DNA of 46,790 nucleotides from NCBI GenBank assembly GCA_030684475.1, contig JAUXWB010000094.1:1-46790 (forward strand), read 5' to 3'. The notes beneath the pieces were generated by a model. The model saw only the letters and a list, made by a program, of their open reading frames with translations. It was not told the origin of the DNA and made no database searches. Source of the stretch: Reyranella sp. (GTDB lineage Bacteria; Pseudomonadota; Alphaproteobacteria; Reyranellales; Reyranellaceae). Within the stretch, counting starts at the first letter, position 1. Every line of letters begins with the position of its first letter. The position numbers and the translations under genes were made by a program. Positions 37,345 through 45,497 of this stretch are shown one piece after another.

Positions 37345-37902
37345 ATGCGATCGGCGTTTCTGCTCCTTTTGTTCGGGTCGGCACAAGCCTTGGCCGCCGA
37401 CCCGAACATCGTGTCGAAGTACGAGTCGTTTCACGGCTGCTGCGGGCCATTTCCGGCGTGGCTGACGCCGCATTCCGGTGTCGATTTTAGCGGCAAGTTC
37501 GGCGAGGACGTCATCGCACCCGCCGACGGCGAGGCGCAGGAGCATATCGGCGCCATTTATGCCAATTGTGGACGGACGATCGTGCTCTATCACCGCGCGT
37601 TCAATCGCTACACCGTGTATTGCCACTTTCAGGACGTGAAGGTGCGCCCCGGCGACACGGTGAAGCGTGGTGATGTCATCGGCACGCTGGGCGACACCGG
37701 CGTGGCCGCGGATTGCCGGCGCGGTACTGGCGCCTGCCCGATCGTGCACATGGAACTCAACACGGTGGGGCATGGCCATCCCCGAGCCAAGAAGGGCGTG
37801 ACGTTCGACGTCCTCGAATACACCGTCGGCTGCTTCGAGCCAGGAAAAACCTATCCGGCCGACCGCCTGGCGCTGACCTTTCCCGTACGCTGCAAGAACT
37901 AG
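37345..37902 (+). CDS. M23-family (LytM) peptidase, secreted
   Basis: A 185-residue secreted peptidase-like protein. A signal peptide (MRSAFLLLLFGSAQALA, cleavage after residue 17) precedes an M23 domain. Zinc ligands are visible in TPHSGVDFSG near 41-50 (His and Asp) and TVYCHFQDV near 90-98. VHMELN near 131-136 stands where the usual HxH lies, with Met-Glu after the His. GDTVKRGDVIGTLGDTG is the typical Gly-rich loop. Several Cys in the mature part suggest disulfides. It probably cleaves peptidoglycan cross-bridges, or is a catalytically weakened regulator. A GGGGGAAG ribosome binding site precedes the ATG. It is separated from the SLOG-SLATT gene by 110 nt. Confidence 0.85.
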   Translation: MRSAFLLLLFGSAQALAADPNIVSKYESFHGCCGPFPAWLTPHSGVDFSGKFGEDVIAPADGEAQEHIGAIYANCGRTIVLYHRAFNRYTVYCHFQDVKVRPGDTVKRGDVIGTLGDTGVAADCRRGTGACPIVHMELNTVGHGHPRAKKGVTFDVLEYTVGCFEPGKTYPADRLALTFPVRCKN

Positions 37903-37916
37903 ACGGCTCGCAGGAC

Positions 37917-37935
37917 CACACCCGAAGACGGTGTG
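37917..37935. terminator. Possible weak terminator between convergent genes
   Basis: A 6-bp stem (CACACC pairing with GGTGTG) with a 7-nt loop, followed by TATTT. It lies in the 42-nt gap between the convergent peptidase and patatin genes; stability is modest. Confidence 0.4.
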
Positions 37936-37944
37936 TATTTGTGC

Positions 37945-39108
37945 TCAGGCGATATCGAACACCACGGGGAAATGCTCGGCTTTCACGTGGCGATCGGCGA
38001 TCTGCCGGCCGATCTCGATCAGGGCCTCGATGCCGCGCGGATCGTCCATCTTCTGGATCCGCACGACCTGCTCGCGCGTCATGGTGATGCCGAGGCGCTC
38101 GATCAACCAGTCGATCTCGAGCTGGCCGTCGTAGCGCACGTAGTGCAGCAGCGGCTGGTGCGTCAGCCGGTCCTCCGCCAGATCCCCGATCTCGCTGTCG
38201 ATGATGCGCGGCGTCGGCGTGTCCGACGCCCATTGCAGCAGAAGCTGAACCAGCCGGCTGCCGTCGTCGATCATCGAGGTCAGCGCATTGACCGCCTGGA
38301 AGACCGAGGGCGTGTAGCGCAGGGCTTCGACACTGCGGCGCTGCCGGAAGAAGCCGGTGCCGACCGAGGCCAGCAGCAGGCGTTCATGGCCCAAGGGCCA
38401 GCCGATGTTGTAGCCCTTCAGGCTCGCCAGCATGAGAAGGTGCAACGACGGGTCGTTATGCGGGCTGACGCCGCCGTCGACGAAGGCGCCGAGTTCCTGG
38501 TCGGCCACCTTGATGAACTCGGGCCGGAAGAAGGTCGGCGCCGCCGTGCTGGCGAGGATTGCCGAGGAAAGCGGAATGTCGCCATTCGCCATGGCGCTGC
38601 CAGCGGTGTTGCCAGTGGTGTTGGGCGACGCGGCGAAGAAACGGCCGCGCGGATTGTTGTGCAGGATCCAGACGCTGCCGTTGTCGGCCCGCTTGGTGAC
38701 GATCGCCAGGCCGGTCCTGATCTTGTCCGATCCCAGCGTGATGTCGCCGATGATTTCCTTGAGCACGGCCGCCAGCGGCCCGCGCGAAAACCGCGGGCCA
38801 AAGATGCCGAAGCTCCAGGGCGGCCGTCGGAACACCCGAGTCGACAGGCTGCGATAGAGCTCGAGCAGTTCCTTCGCCGACAGGCCCAGCGCCAGGCCCG
38901 AGGCGATGATCGATCCGGTCGAGGTGCCGCCAATCAGGTCGAAGTAGTCGCAAAGCCGGAACGAGTCGGGCGTGGACGAACGCTCGCGGAGAAGGGTCTC
39001 CATCCGTTCGAGGATGGCGAGCGTCAGAATGCCGCGAACGCCACCGCCATCGAGCGCAAGAATGCGCTTGGGTCCCGGCGAAAATAGTCGCTGCTCGACC
39101 GCAGACAT
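37945..39108 (-). CDS. Patatin-like phospholipase
   Basis: A 387-residue patatin-fold lipid acyl hydrolase. All catalytic elements are present: the oxyanion-hole DGGGVRG at 20-26, the nucleophile Ser63 in GGTSTGS, and the Asp211 of the dyad in FVDGGVSPHND. SSAILASTAAPTFFRP near 181-196 is also typical. No signal peptide is seen, so it is probably cytosolic. The ATG at 39108 follows GGGGGGA; an in-frame TTG at 39120 would start inside that binding site. Patatins serve in lipid turnover, as secreted toxins and as CBASS effectors, but no CD-NTase is nearby. It is the last gene of a same-strand run starting at 44619. Confidence 0.92.
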   Translation of the reverse strand: MSAVEQRLFSPGPKRILALDGGGVRGILTLAILERMETLLRERSSTPDSFRLCDYFDLIGGTSTGSIIASGLALGLSAKELLELYRSLSTRVFRRPPWSFGIFGPRFSRGPLAAVLKEIIGDITLGSDKIRTGLAIVTKRADNGSVWILHNNPRGRFFAASPNTTGNTAGSAMANGDIPLSSAILASTAAPTFFRPEFIKVADQELGAFVDGGVSPHNDPSLHLLMLASLKGYNIGWPLGHERLLLASVGTGFFRQRRSVEALRYTPSVFQAVNALTSMIDDGSRLVQLLLQWASDTPTPRIIDSEIGDLAEDRLTHQPLLHYVRYDGQLEIDWLIERLGITMTREQVVRIQKMDDPRGIEALIEIGRQIADRHVKAEHFPVVFDIA

Positions 39109-39217
39109 CGTTCCCCCCAAGGTGCGGCTGCGGGAGGAAGGCTAGTCGGTCACCCAACTCGAAGCCAGAGAAGACAGCGACGTTGCCGGCCAAATGCGCC
39201 GCCGGTCGCGCTGGCCG

Positions 39218-40879
39218 CTATCGTGGCCTCGCGGGGTCGTCGCGGCCGATCCGATCGACGGCGCGCAGGGCCAACGCGTGGATCGTCAGCGCCGGCGCCT
39301 CGCCGCCACCCGTCGAGGGAAAGACGCTGGCATCGGTGATCCAGAGGTTGCGCCAGCGATGGCTGCGCAAGTCGCCCCGGACGACGGAGGTGGCGGGATC
39401 GGCGCCCATGCGGCAGGTGCCGAAGACCTGGGAGGCATGGAACTCGTCCCAGCTCGAATAGCTTTCGAAGATGTCACGCGCGCCGCAAGCGGCCAAGATC
39501 TCCCGCGACTTCGCCGCCATGAACCTGAGACGGGCAACGTCGTCGTCCGTCAGCCAGGGCGACAGACGGGCGAGCGGCACGCCAAAGCGGTCGCGTCTTT
39601 CGGGATCGAGTGCCACGTGGGCGCGATCGTTGGGCAGGTTCTCGCCGATCGCACCGACACTCAGCGCGTGGCCCCAAAGCTTCCGCATCGCCTGGGCGTG
39701 ATCGCGGCCCCAGCCCGGCACCGCGCGCAACGCGAAGTCCTGCAGGCTTGTAAATCCCCCCTCGGCCGAGGCGTTGTAGAAGCGGCACCCGCCCACGACA
39801 CCGGGAACGGCATCGGGCGCATTGAAGTCCCAGCAGACCGCATCGCTGGGCAGGCCCCGGCGGCCCTGCTGCGGTTCCGGATGCAGCGCGCCGACGAGGA
39901 CCCAGATCGATTCCATGAAGTTGCGCCCGACCTCTCCGCTTTCGTTGCCCAGTTGGCCCGACGCCAGGAGAAGGCGCGGCGATTCGACCGCGCCCGCCGC
40001 CAAGACCAGCAAGGGCGTCGAGATTCGCTCGAGGCTGCCGTCCTGTCGCCCGACCAGCACAGCGGCGATCCGGTCGTCCTTGCCCTTCTCGACGCGCACG
40101 ACTGGGGAGTCGGCACGCACGGTGCACCGGCCGGTCTCGAGGGCCGATGCGACGAACGTCACGTCGGCGCTTCCCTTGTCACCCCGGGGACAGCCCTTAT
40201 TGCAGGCGCCGCAATAGTTGCAGTCCGCCCGACCACCGTATGGCAATGACAGCGCGGCGCGACTGTTGGCCTGCCACGAAAGGCCAAGCGCCGCCGTCCC
40301 CCTGCCCAGTGTCTTGGCCGCGTAGGAGAGCGGATGCGGCGGCAGTGGGAAGGGGCGGGAGCGCCAGCGTGCGCTCTGCTGCAGCGGGCCGGCGACGCCG
40401 ACCAGCGCCTCGGCGCGTGCGTAGTAGGATTCCAGCTCGGCATAGTCGATGGGCCAGTCGGCGGCGACGCCGAAGCGCGTCTTCATCTTCATCGAGTCCG
40501 GATGGAGCCGATGCGATTCGCCGGTGAAGTGGAGCGTGCTGCCACCGATGCCGCGCACATGGTCGTAACCGCCCATGCTCCGCCGACCGTCGCTGGCGGC
40601 GCGGCCCCAGCCCTTGTTGAACGACGCGAGCAGCGGCTCGTCGCGCGCCAGCTCCTGGCCGGGTGCCAAGGCAACTTCCCCCTTGCTCCCGGGCTTCTCG
40701 GGAAAGCCTTCCCGCGCCCAGTTCGCTCCGGTCAAGGGATAGTCGACGAGGGGATCGAAGCGCGGCCCGGCGTCGAGCAGGAGCACCGACATTCCTCGCC
40801 GGCAAAGTCCCCAGGCCGCAGCGGCGCCGCCCGCGCCGGCGCCGACGACCACAGCATCCCAGCTTGGATCCGTCGTCAC
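39218..40879 (-). CDS. GMC-family oxidoreductase
   Basis: A 553-residue flavoprotein of the glucose-methanol-choline family. The FAD-binding AVVVGAGAGGAAAAWGL is near residues 9-25, the second ADP-type motif LVLAAGAVESPRLLLAS near 283-299, and the C-terminal FGTCRMGADPATSVV, then WITDASVFPSTGGGEAPALTIHALALR, are typical. A CNYCGACNKGCPRGDKGSAD segment near 218-237 is Cys-rich, as in gluconate dehydrogenase-like GMC subunits. The GTG start overlaps the stop of the upstream small-subunit gene (GTGA), so they form a pair. The substrate is probably a sugar acid or polyol; no cytochrome c subunit is present. Confidence 0.9.
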   Translation of the reverse strand: MTTDPSWDAVVVGAGAGGAAAAWGLCRRGMSVLLLDAGPRFDPLVDYPLTGANWAREGFPEKPGSKGEVALAPGQELARDEPLLASFNKGWGRAASDGRRSMGGYDHVRGIGGSTLHFTGESHRLHPDSMKMKTRFGVAADWPIDYAELESYYARAEALVGVAGPLQQSARWRSRPFPLPPHPLSYAAKTLGRGTAALGLSWQANSRAALSLPYGGRADCNYCGACNKGCPRGDKGSADVTFVASALETGRCTVRADSPVVRVEKGKDDRIAAVLVGRQDGSLERISTPLLVLAAGAVESPRLLLASGQLGNESGEVGRNFMESIWVLVGALHPEPQQGRRGLPSDAVCWDFNAPDAVPGVVGGCRFYNASAEGGFTSLQDFALRAVPGWGRDHAQAMRKLWGHALSVGAIGENLPNDRAHVALDPERRDRFGVPLARLSPWLTDDDVARLRFMAAKSREILAACGARDIFESYSSWDEFHASQVFGTCRMGADPATSVVRGDLRSHRWRNLWITDASVFPSTGGGEAPALTIHALALRAVDRIGRDDPARPR

Positions 40880-41394
40880 CGAGGCGGCGCCTCAAAATCG
40901 GGAAAGCCCTCAGGCTGTGGCGGTCCGGTGTAGGCGAAGCTGCGCTCGATCGCAGGCTCCGCATAGTAGACCGACAGCGCGCGATGTCTGAGGTCGATTA
41001 CGAACCGACGGCCAGCCGGCTCGACCGACTCGAAGGCCGCCATCATCAACCCCTCCTGTCGCCGCTCATCCAGGCCGAGGAAGCCTGCCGCGCCTTCAGC
41101 CTGTGCGCGATTGTCGAGCCATTCGATACCCGCCCTTACCGTTGCGCGAAGCTGGCCGACCTCGCGCTTCGGCGGGACGGCGGCCAGATCGTCGAGGCGC
41201 CGGTCGATTCCCAGTGCCACGCCGCCCGGGAGCTCGCCCGCCGGCAACAGGTGGTCGACGACGGTGCGCATCACGCGCGCAGCATGCTCAGGGTCGCCCG
41301 TACTGGAGACGCGACGCCATACATAGGCTGCCGCGCCACCAACGAACGGCAGCGCAAACAAGGCAATCGCGATGCGGCGGCGTGTGATGAACAT
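40876..41394 (-). CDS. Gluconate 2-dehydrogenase subunit 3-like protein
   Basis: A 172-residue small subunit of the gluconate 2-dehydrogenase gamma-chain family. The N-terminus has a short Arg triplet and a hydrophobic segment (MFITRRRIAIALFALPFVGG), which may be a Tat-like signal or an anchor; the canonical twin-arginine context is incomplete. The body contains VVDHLLPAGELPGGVALGID near 45-64 and a conserved HRALSVYYAEP region near 136-146. Its role is to help export and anchor the GMC catalytic subunit encoded next, which overlaps by 4 nt. Together they form a two-subunit dehydrogenase. Confidence 0.85.
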   Translation of the reverse strand: MFITRRRIAIALFALPFVGGAAAYVWRRVSSTGDPEHAARVMRTVVDHLLPAGELPGGVALGIDRRLDDLAAVPPKREVGQLRATVRAGIEWLDNRAQAEGAAGFLGLDERRQEGLMMAAFESVEPAGRRFVIDLRHRALSVYYAEPAIERSFAYTGPPQPEGFPDFEAPPR

Positions 41395-41466
41395 CTACAG
41401 GCACCGTCGCTGCGGCTCTGCGGCCGCACCCAGTGATCGCAGCCGTCTTTGCAGACGATGAAGCTG

Positions 41467-41586
41467 CTACTTCGGCGGAGGTGCTGACTTGGGCGGCGGG
41501 CCCGTACCGGCTTGCGCCGACCACACCATCGTCACGGCAGGCATCACAAACGCAAACAACGCCAGAACAAGGATAAATGGCCTCAT
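41467..41586 (-). CDS. 39-residue secreted or membrane peptide
   Basis: A small gene below common length cut-offs. The peptide is a hydrophobic N-terminal segment (MRPFILVLALFAFVMPAVTM) ending in a WSAQA signal-peptidase-like site, then a short Pro/Lys-rich tail (GPPPKSAPPPK). A strong GGGAGGA ribosome binding site lies before the ATG, the best evidence that it is translated. It sits between the STAND-FGE gene and the dehydrogenase small-subunit gene on the same strand. It could be a tiny secreted peptide, a membrane-anchored microprotein or a relic; I do not recognise a family. Confidence 0.5.
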   Translation of the reverse strand: MRPFILVLALFAFVMPAVTMVWSAQAGTGPPPKSAPPPK

Positions 41587-41697
41587 TGCGATCGTCCTCC
41601 CGGGCCAGTGTCTGACGGCCCGACACAATCAGGGTGAGTTATGCGCCCCCGCTGGTCAAGAGCCCGGGGCAAAGTCCCGCCCGCCACGGATCGGCTT

Positions 41698-44619
41698 TCA
41701 CCGCTCGACGACCAGGACCACACGCAACCCGACATTGGCGTAGCCGCGGTCTTCTGGAAATCTTGCCCGGACGGCGGCGCGGAGATTTTCAGGCGGGCTG
41801 AAAAAGGAGCCGCCGCGGCTGACTCGAAGTTTGCACTCGGCGGCGCCGGTTGTTCCGGAGGCATTGGTGCCGCCTTCGCAGCTTTCCACCCACTCGCCGA
41901 CATTCCCCAAGATGTCGTGCAGGCCGAACGCATTCGGCTGGAACGATCCGACCGGTGCGGTGAAGGCAAAACCGTCGTCGCAGGGAGATATCTCGCCGAA
42001 GGTGTTGCCGTATTCGCGCCTGAGGCTTGTATCGCCGGTATTGGTGTACCGGCAGGCCTCTTCGATCTGGTCGCCCCAGAAACGCGACGTCTTGGTACCG
42101 GCGCGCGCCGCATATTCCCACTCGGCTTCCGTCGGCATGCGATAGTGATGCGTGCCGAAGAACGACATGCGCGAGATGAAGCTTCGCGCGTCCTTCCAAC
42201 TTATGGTTTCGACGGGCAGCCGCCCGCGCTTGTCGTCCGGCAGGCCTTCGCCCTTATAACGGGACGGGCTGGACGCCTCGGGGATGATCTTTGCCCACTC
42301 CGCCTGCGTGACTTCGAACTTCCCGAGGCGAAACGGGTCGACGCAGACCTCGCGCGGCAGGTGATCGGTTTCGAGACGCCCCTTCTCCTCGGCAGGACTG
42401 CCCATCGTGAAGCAGCCGCCGGGGACATCGACGAATGCCATGCTCGCCTCGACTTCGCGCACGCCCATCCAGACGAAGCTCGCCCAGACCAGACCGGCAA
42501 CCAGCGGCACGGCGGCCATGGCGCCGACCAGGCCGAGCGACAACCAAAGGCGCGCCTTCAGAACGGCCCGCCGCGACTCCCTGATGAAGTTTCTGATCTG
42601 CGCCGGCAACTCGTCGCCCCACCGGCGCACCAACGCCTGGGCCTCGATCAATGGCAGGCCGGCCGCGAGCAGCAGGCTGCGGCGATCCTTGGGCTTGGCG
42701 GTCCGAAACCGCTCGGCGGCAAGCTCCAGCCGGTCGCGCAGTTCGAGGTCCCGGGCGTCGGCTTCGATCTGGATGCGCGCTCGCTCCCAGTGGTTCAACA
42801 AGGCCTCGTGAGCCACGCGCACCTGGTTATGATCCACCACCACCAGACGCGCACGTGGCCCCGCGAAGGCCTCGATGAGGCGCTCTTCGGAGCTGCCGGT
42901 GGGAAATTCGCTCCGCAACGCCGCCCGCGCGGTCGCTCGCCCCGCGTTCAACCCGGTGACAAGTGACCGAAGAACGCGCCTGAACGCGGCCTGAACCTCC
43001 GGCGCCTGGGCGGCGAGAACCTCCTCGGCGCGCCGCCCGATCGCCCCCTCCAGCCCGCGGAGATCCTCATAGGCGGCATAGGTGAGCTGTCCCGTCGGGC
43101 TGCGTCGATGCCACAGCTGGTCCAGCAGATACTCGAGCAACGGCAGCGCGGCGGGATCGCGCGAGGCGGCTTTGTGGATCTCGTCGTCGAGGCCTCGCCC
43201 CGTCTGCGGGTCGACTTCGAATGCCAGCCCCGCCTCCTTTGCGGGTTGTCGAATGATCTCGCCGATCTCGGGCCCCTCCGGCGGCAACAGGACATAGGTG
43301 CTGTCGCTTGCCAGGCGAGCCAGCGTGGACACGCTGCCCAACCGATCGAAGAAATCCGATCGCATGGTGGCGATCACCCAGACGAGATTGCTCGACGCCA
43401 GCGTCTCCAGAACCGCGGCATAGCGGTCGCGCATCTCCGGCGAGATGGCGTCGGATGTGAACAGCTCCTCCAGTTGATCGACGATCAGAAGCAGCCGAGC
43501 CTCGCCGCGCTCGGTCACTCCGGCCGCCGCGGACGCCGCCGCGAGTCCCTGGCGGATGGGTTGCGACGCTTCGGTGGCGGACAGGGCCAGCAGCCGGCCG
43601 AGGCCTTCGGCCATGTAGGAGAGCGGCGCCTGCGCCAATTCCGGCAACGCACGCGCCGACAGGATCGCCGACGCCAGACCGGTCAGGGCATCAACATCGG
43701 ACGTGCCGACGAAGGCGGCGGGACGCGTGACCGCCCAGCGGACGAGCGCGACGTTTCCCACCATGCCGGCTTCGCTGAGTTCGGGCAGCAGCCCCGCCTT
43801 GGCCAGGCTCGACTTTCCCGATCCGCTCGCCCCGGTCAGGAGAACGAACGCCGTTCCCTGCTCCACGCGCTTGCGCAGCAGCTCGCGGACCTCGTTGCGG
43901 GCCTGGGTGCGGCCGAAGAAGACCTGCTCATGCTCGCGCTCGAAGGATTCGAGCCCGCGATAGGGTGATCCCTCGTGCCACCGGATCGTCGGCGCGGCGG
44001 CGTCGCTGGCGCCGGGAAGCCGTTTGCGCAGAAGCGACGCCAAGTGTTCATAGACCTGCTGCTGGAACTCCGCAGTGTCGGCGAAGGTCCACGACGCCGC
44101 GGTAAACGCCTTGCCGGCTGCATCCCTCGTCCAGCGCCGCATGAACTCTTCGACAAGCTCGGTCTGGCGTTGCCGTTCCTCGACGGCCGCCCGGTCACCG
44201 AACTCGCCTTTGGCCGGCTCGGTCTTTCGATACAGCAGAAGATCCGGCAGACGGCGCTCGCGGGCACTCGCCAGTGCATCCTCGAACTCCCACTCGGTGC
44301 CGGTGACGGCTTTGCCCGATATCGGGCCGGGGAATTTCTTCTCGTCGAGAAAAACGCCAAGTCGCGACCACAGGATGACCATGACGATGTCGGTGTCGCG
44401 CGGCGGGACGATGAGCTCTTGAAACGACTGCGAGGCGACGAGCGGCTCGCGCTCCCACAGATAGGGCTCGATGCGGAAGTGATAGGCGAACTCGCGATCG
44501 AGACGTCGAATGACGCGCTCGGCGATGATGCGCTCGGGCCGCACATCCATCGGCGAAGAAATGAAGACCCGAATCAGTTGCCGTTCCTGCACCCGCGTCC
44601 CTGCCCCTGCTCCGGCCAT
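41698..44619 (-). CDS. DUF4062-STAND NTPase-FGE-sulfatase multidomain protein
   Basis: A 973-residue signalling-type protein with four parts in order. Residues about 15-110 form a DUF4062-like domain (IRVFISSPMDVRPERIIAE, with ILWSRLG). About 215-620 is an nSTAND1-type NTPase: FFGRTQARNEVRELL, Walker A GASGSGKSS at 263-271, Walker B LLLIVDQLEEL near 376-386, DPAALPLLEYLLDQLW near 488-503 and VRVAHEALLNHWERA near 600-614. A membrane helix spans about 693-717. The C-terminus (about 725-970) is a formylglycine-generating-enzyme-like (FGE-sulfatase) domain with FTMGSPAEEKGR, FEVTQAEWAK, RMPTEAEWEYAARAG, LGNVGEWVESC and RVSRGGSF. STAND-FGE combinations belong to predicted NTP-dependent conflict and signalling systems. 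The ATG at 44619 has only a weak binding site. Confidence 0.88.
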   Translation of the reverse strand: MAGAGAGTRVQERQLIRVFISSPMDVRPERIIAERVIRRLDREFAYHFRIEPYLWEREPLVASQSFQELIVPPRDTDIVMVILWSRLGVFLDEKKFPGPISGKAVTGTEWEFEDALASARERRLPDLLLYRKTEPAKGEFGDRAAVEERQRQTELVEEFMRRWTRDAAGKAFTAASWTFADTAEFQQQVYEHLASLLRKRLPGASDAAAPTIRWHEGSPYRGLESFEREHEQVFFGRTQARNEVRELLRKRVEQGTAFVLLTGASGSGKSSLAKAGLLPELSEAGMVGNVALVRWAVTRPAAFVGTSDVDALTGLASAILSARALPELAQAPLSYMAEGLGRLLALSATEASQPIRQGLAAASAAAGVTERGEARLLLIVDQLEELFTSDAISPEMRDRYAAVLETLASSNLVWVIATMRSDFFDRLGSVSTLARLASDSTYVLLPPEGPEIGEIIRQPAKEAGLAFEVDPQTGRGLDDEIHKAASRDPAALPLLEYLLDQLWHRRSPTGQLTYAAYEDLRGLEGAIGRRAEEVLAAQAPEVQAAFRRVLRSLVTGLNAGRATARAALRSEFPTGSSEERLIEAFAGPRARLVVVDHNQVRVAHEALLNHWERARIQIEADARDLELRDRLELAAERFRTAKPKDRRSLLLAAGLPLIEAQALVRRWGDELPAQIRNFIRESRRAVLKARLWLSLGLVGAMAAVPLVAGLVWASFVWMGVREVEASMAFVDVPGGCFTMGSPAEEKGRLETDHLPREVCVDPFRLGKFEVTQAEWAKIIPEASSPSRYKGEGLPDDKRGRLPVETISWKDARSFISRMSFFGTHHYRMPTEAEWEYAARAGTKTSRFWGDQIEEACRYTNTGDTSLRREYGNTFGEISPCDDGFAFTAPVGSFQPNAFGLHDILGNVGEWVESCEGGTNASGTTGAAECKLRVSRGGSFFSPPENLRAAVRARFPEDRGYANVGLRVVLVVER

Positions 44620-44731
44620 CACGTGACCACACTAGCCCCCTCCGGGCAACGCGCGGCGATGATTCAGTTCGTGTGCAAAGCGCCGATCCGAGAGAACCGG
44701 TCGAACCTAAAGAGCCGACCCGGCGGGATTC

Positions 44732-45349
44732 TCAAGCCGGCGCCAAATGGCTGGTGTCGTTGATGCAGCCGATCCGCACGTCGCCCGTCGCGAAAACCTC
44801 GATCTCGTTCAGCGCGCAGGGATCCTGGGCCAGGCGCCAATAGGCCGAAAGGGGCTGGTCGAGGAGTTGCAGAAGGAGGGCCCGGTTGACGCTGTCGTGT
44901 CCGACCAGAACCACGGTGTCGGTCGGATGCCGCGCCAGCATCATCCTGAGCGCATCGGCCGTGCGCGCCACCACGTCCTGCAGCGACTCGCCGCCGGGGA
45001 AGCGCACGAGATGCGGCGCCGAGCGCCACAGATGATAAGCCTCCGGCGTCTCGGCCTCGACCTCCTCGTGGGTGCGCATCTGCCAGGCGCCGTAGTCGAT
45101 GTCGCCCAGCCCCTCGTGCACCGACGCGGCGATCCCGCAGGCCGTAGCGATCTTGCCGCCGGTCACCACGCAGCGCTGCAGCGGGCTCGTATAGACGGCC
45201 ACCGGCTTCCAGTGCCGGGCGACGCGGTGGGCGAGCGCCTCGGCCTGGGCGAGCCCGTGCTCGGTGAGGGCAAGTTCGGCGCGGCCGCGAAAGCGTGCCG
45301 GACGGATGCCGTCGACATGGCCGTGGCGGGTCAGGAGGATCTTGGTCAT
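44732..45349 (-). CDS. Histidine phosphatase family protein
   Basis: A 205-residue phosphoglycerate-mutase-like phosphatase. The phospho-accepting His is in LLTRHGHVDG (RHG at residues 8-10), PLQRC near 56-60 supplies the second Arg, and the later catalytic His lies in VVLVGHDSVNRALL near 146-159. GAWQMRTHEEVEAETP resembles the alpha-ribazole phosphatase/broad-specificity group. The exact substrate (sugar phosphate, nucleotide or ribazole) cannot be read. It is upstream of the STAND gene on the same strand, 112 nt away. Confidence 0.9.
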   Translation of the reverse strand: MTKILLTRHGHVDGIRPARFRGRAELALTEHGLAQAEALAHRVARHWKPVAVYTSPLQRCVVTGGKIATACGIAASVHEGLGDIDYGAWQMRTHEEVEAETPEAYHLWRSAPHLVRFPGGESLQDVVARTADALRMMLARHPTDTVVLVGHDSVNRALLLQLLDQPLSAYWRLAQDPCALNEIEVFATGDVRIGCINDTSHLAPA

Positions 45350-45497
45350 GGGGCCAGTCTAGCAGGGCCAGTCCAACAACTGTTGCCCGTCTGCCACATG
45401 CAGGAACGTCCTGCCTTCGCGCCGGCAACTTGCCCCCGATCCTGCCGTTCATCCCGGGCACGTCGCACATCAGCCCGTCAACTTTCAGGGAAATCCC

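Noticed and set aside
37945-39108. Patatin as a CBASS effector
   Set aside because: No CD-NTase, Cap2/Cap3 or HORMA gene is near; the only cyclase in the window is class III and about 23 kb away.
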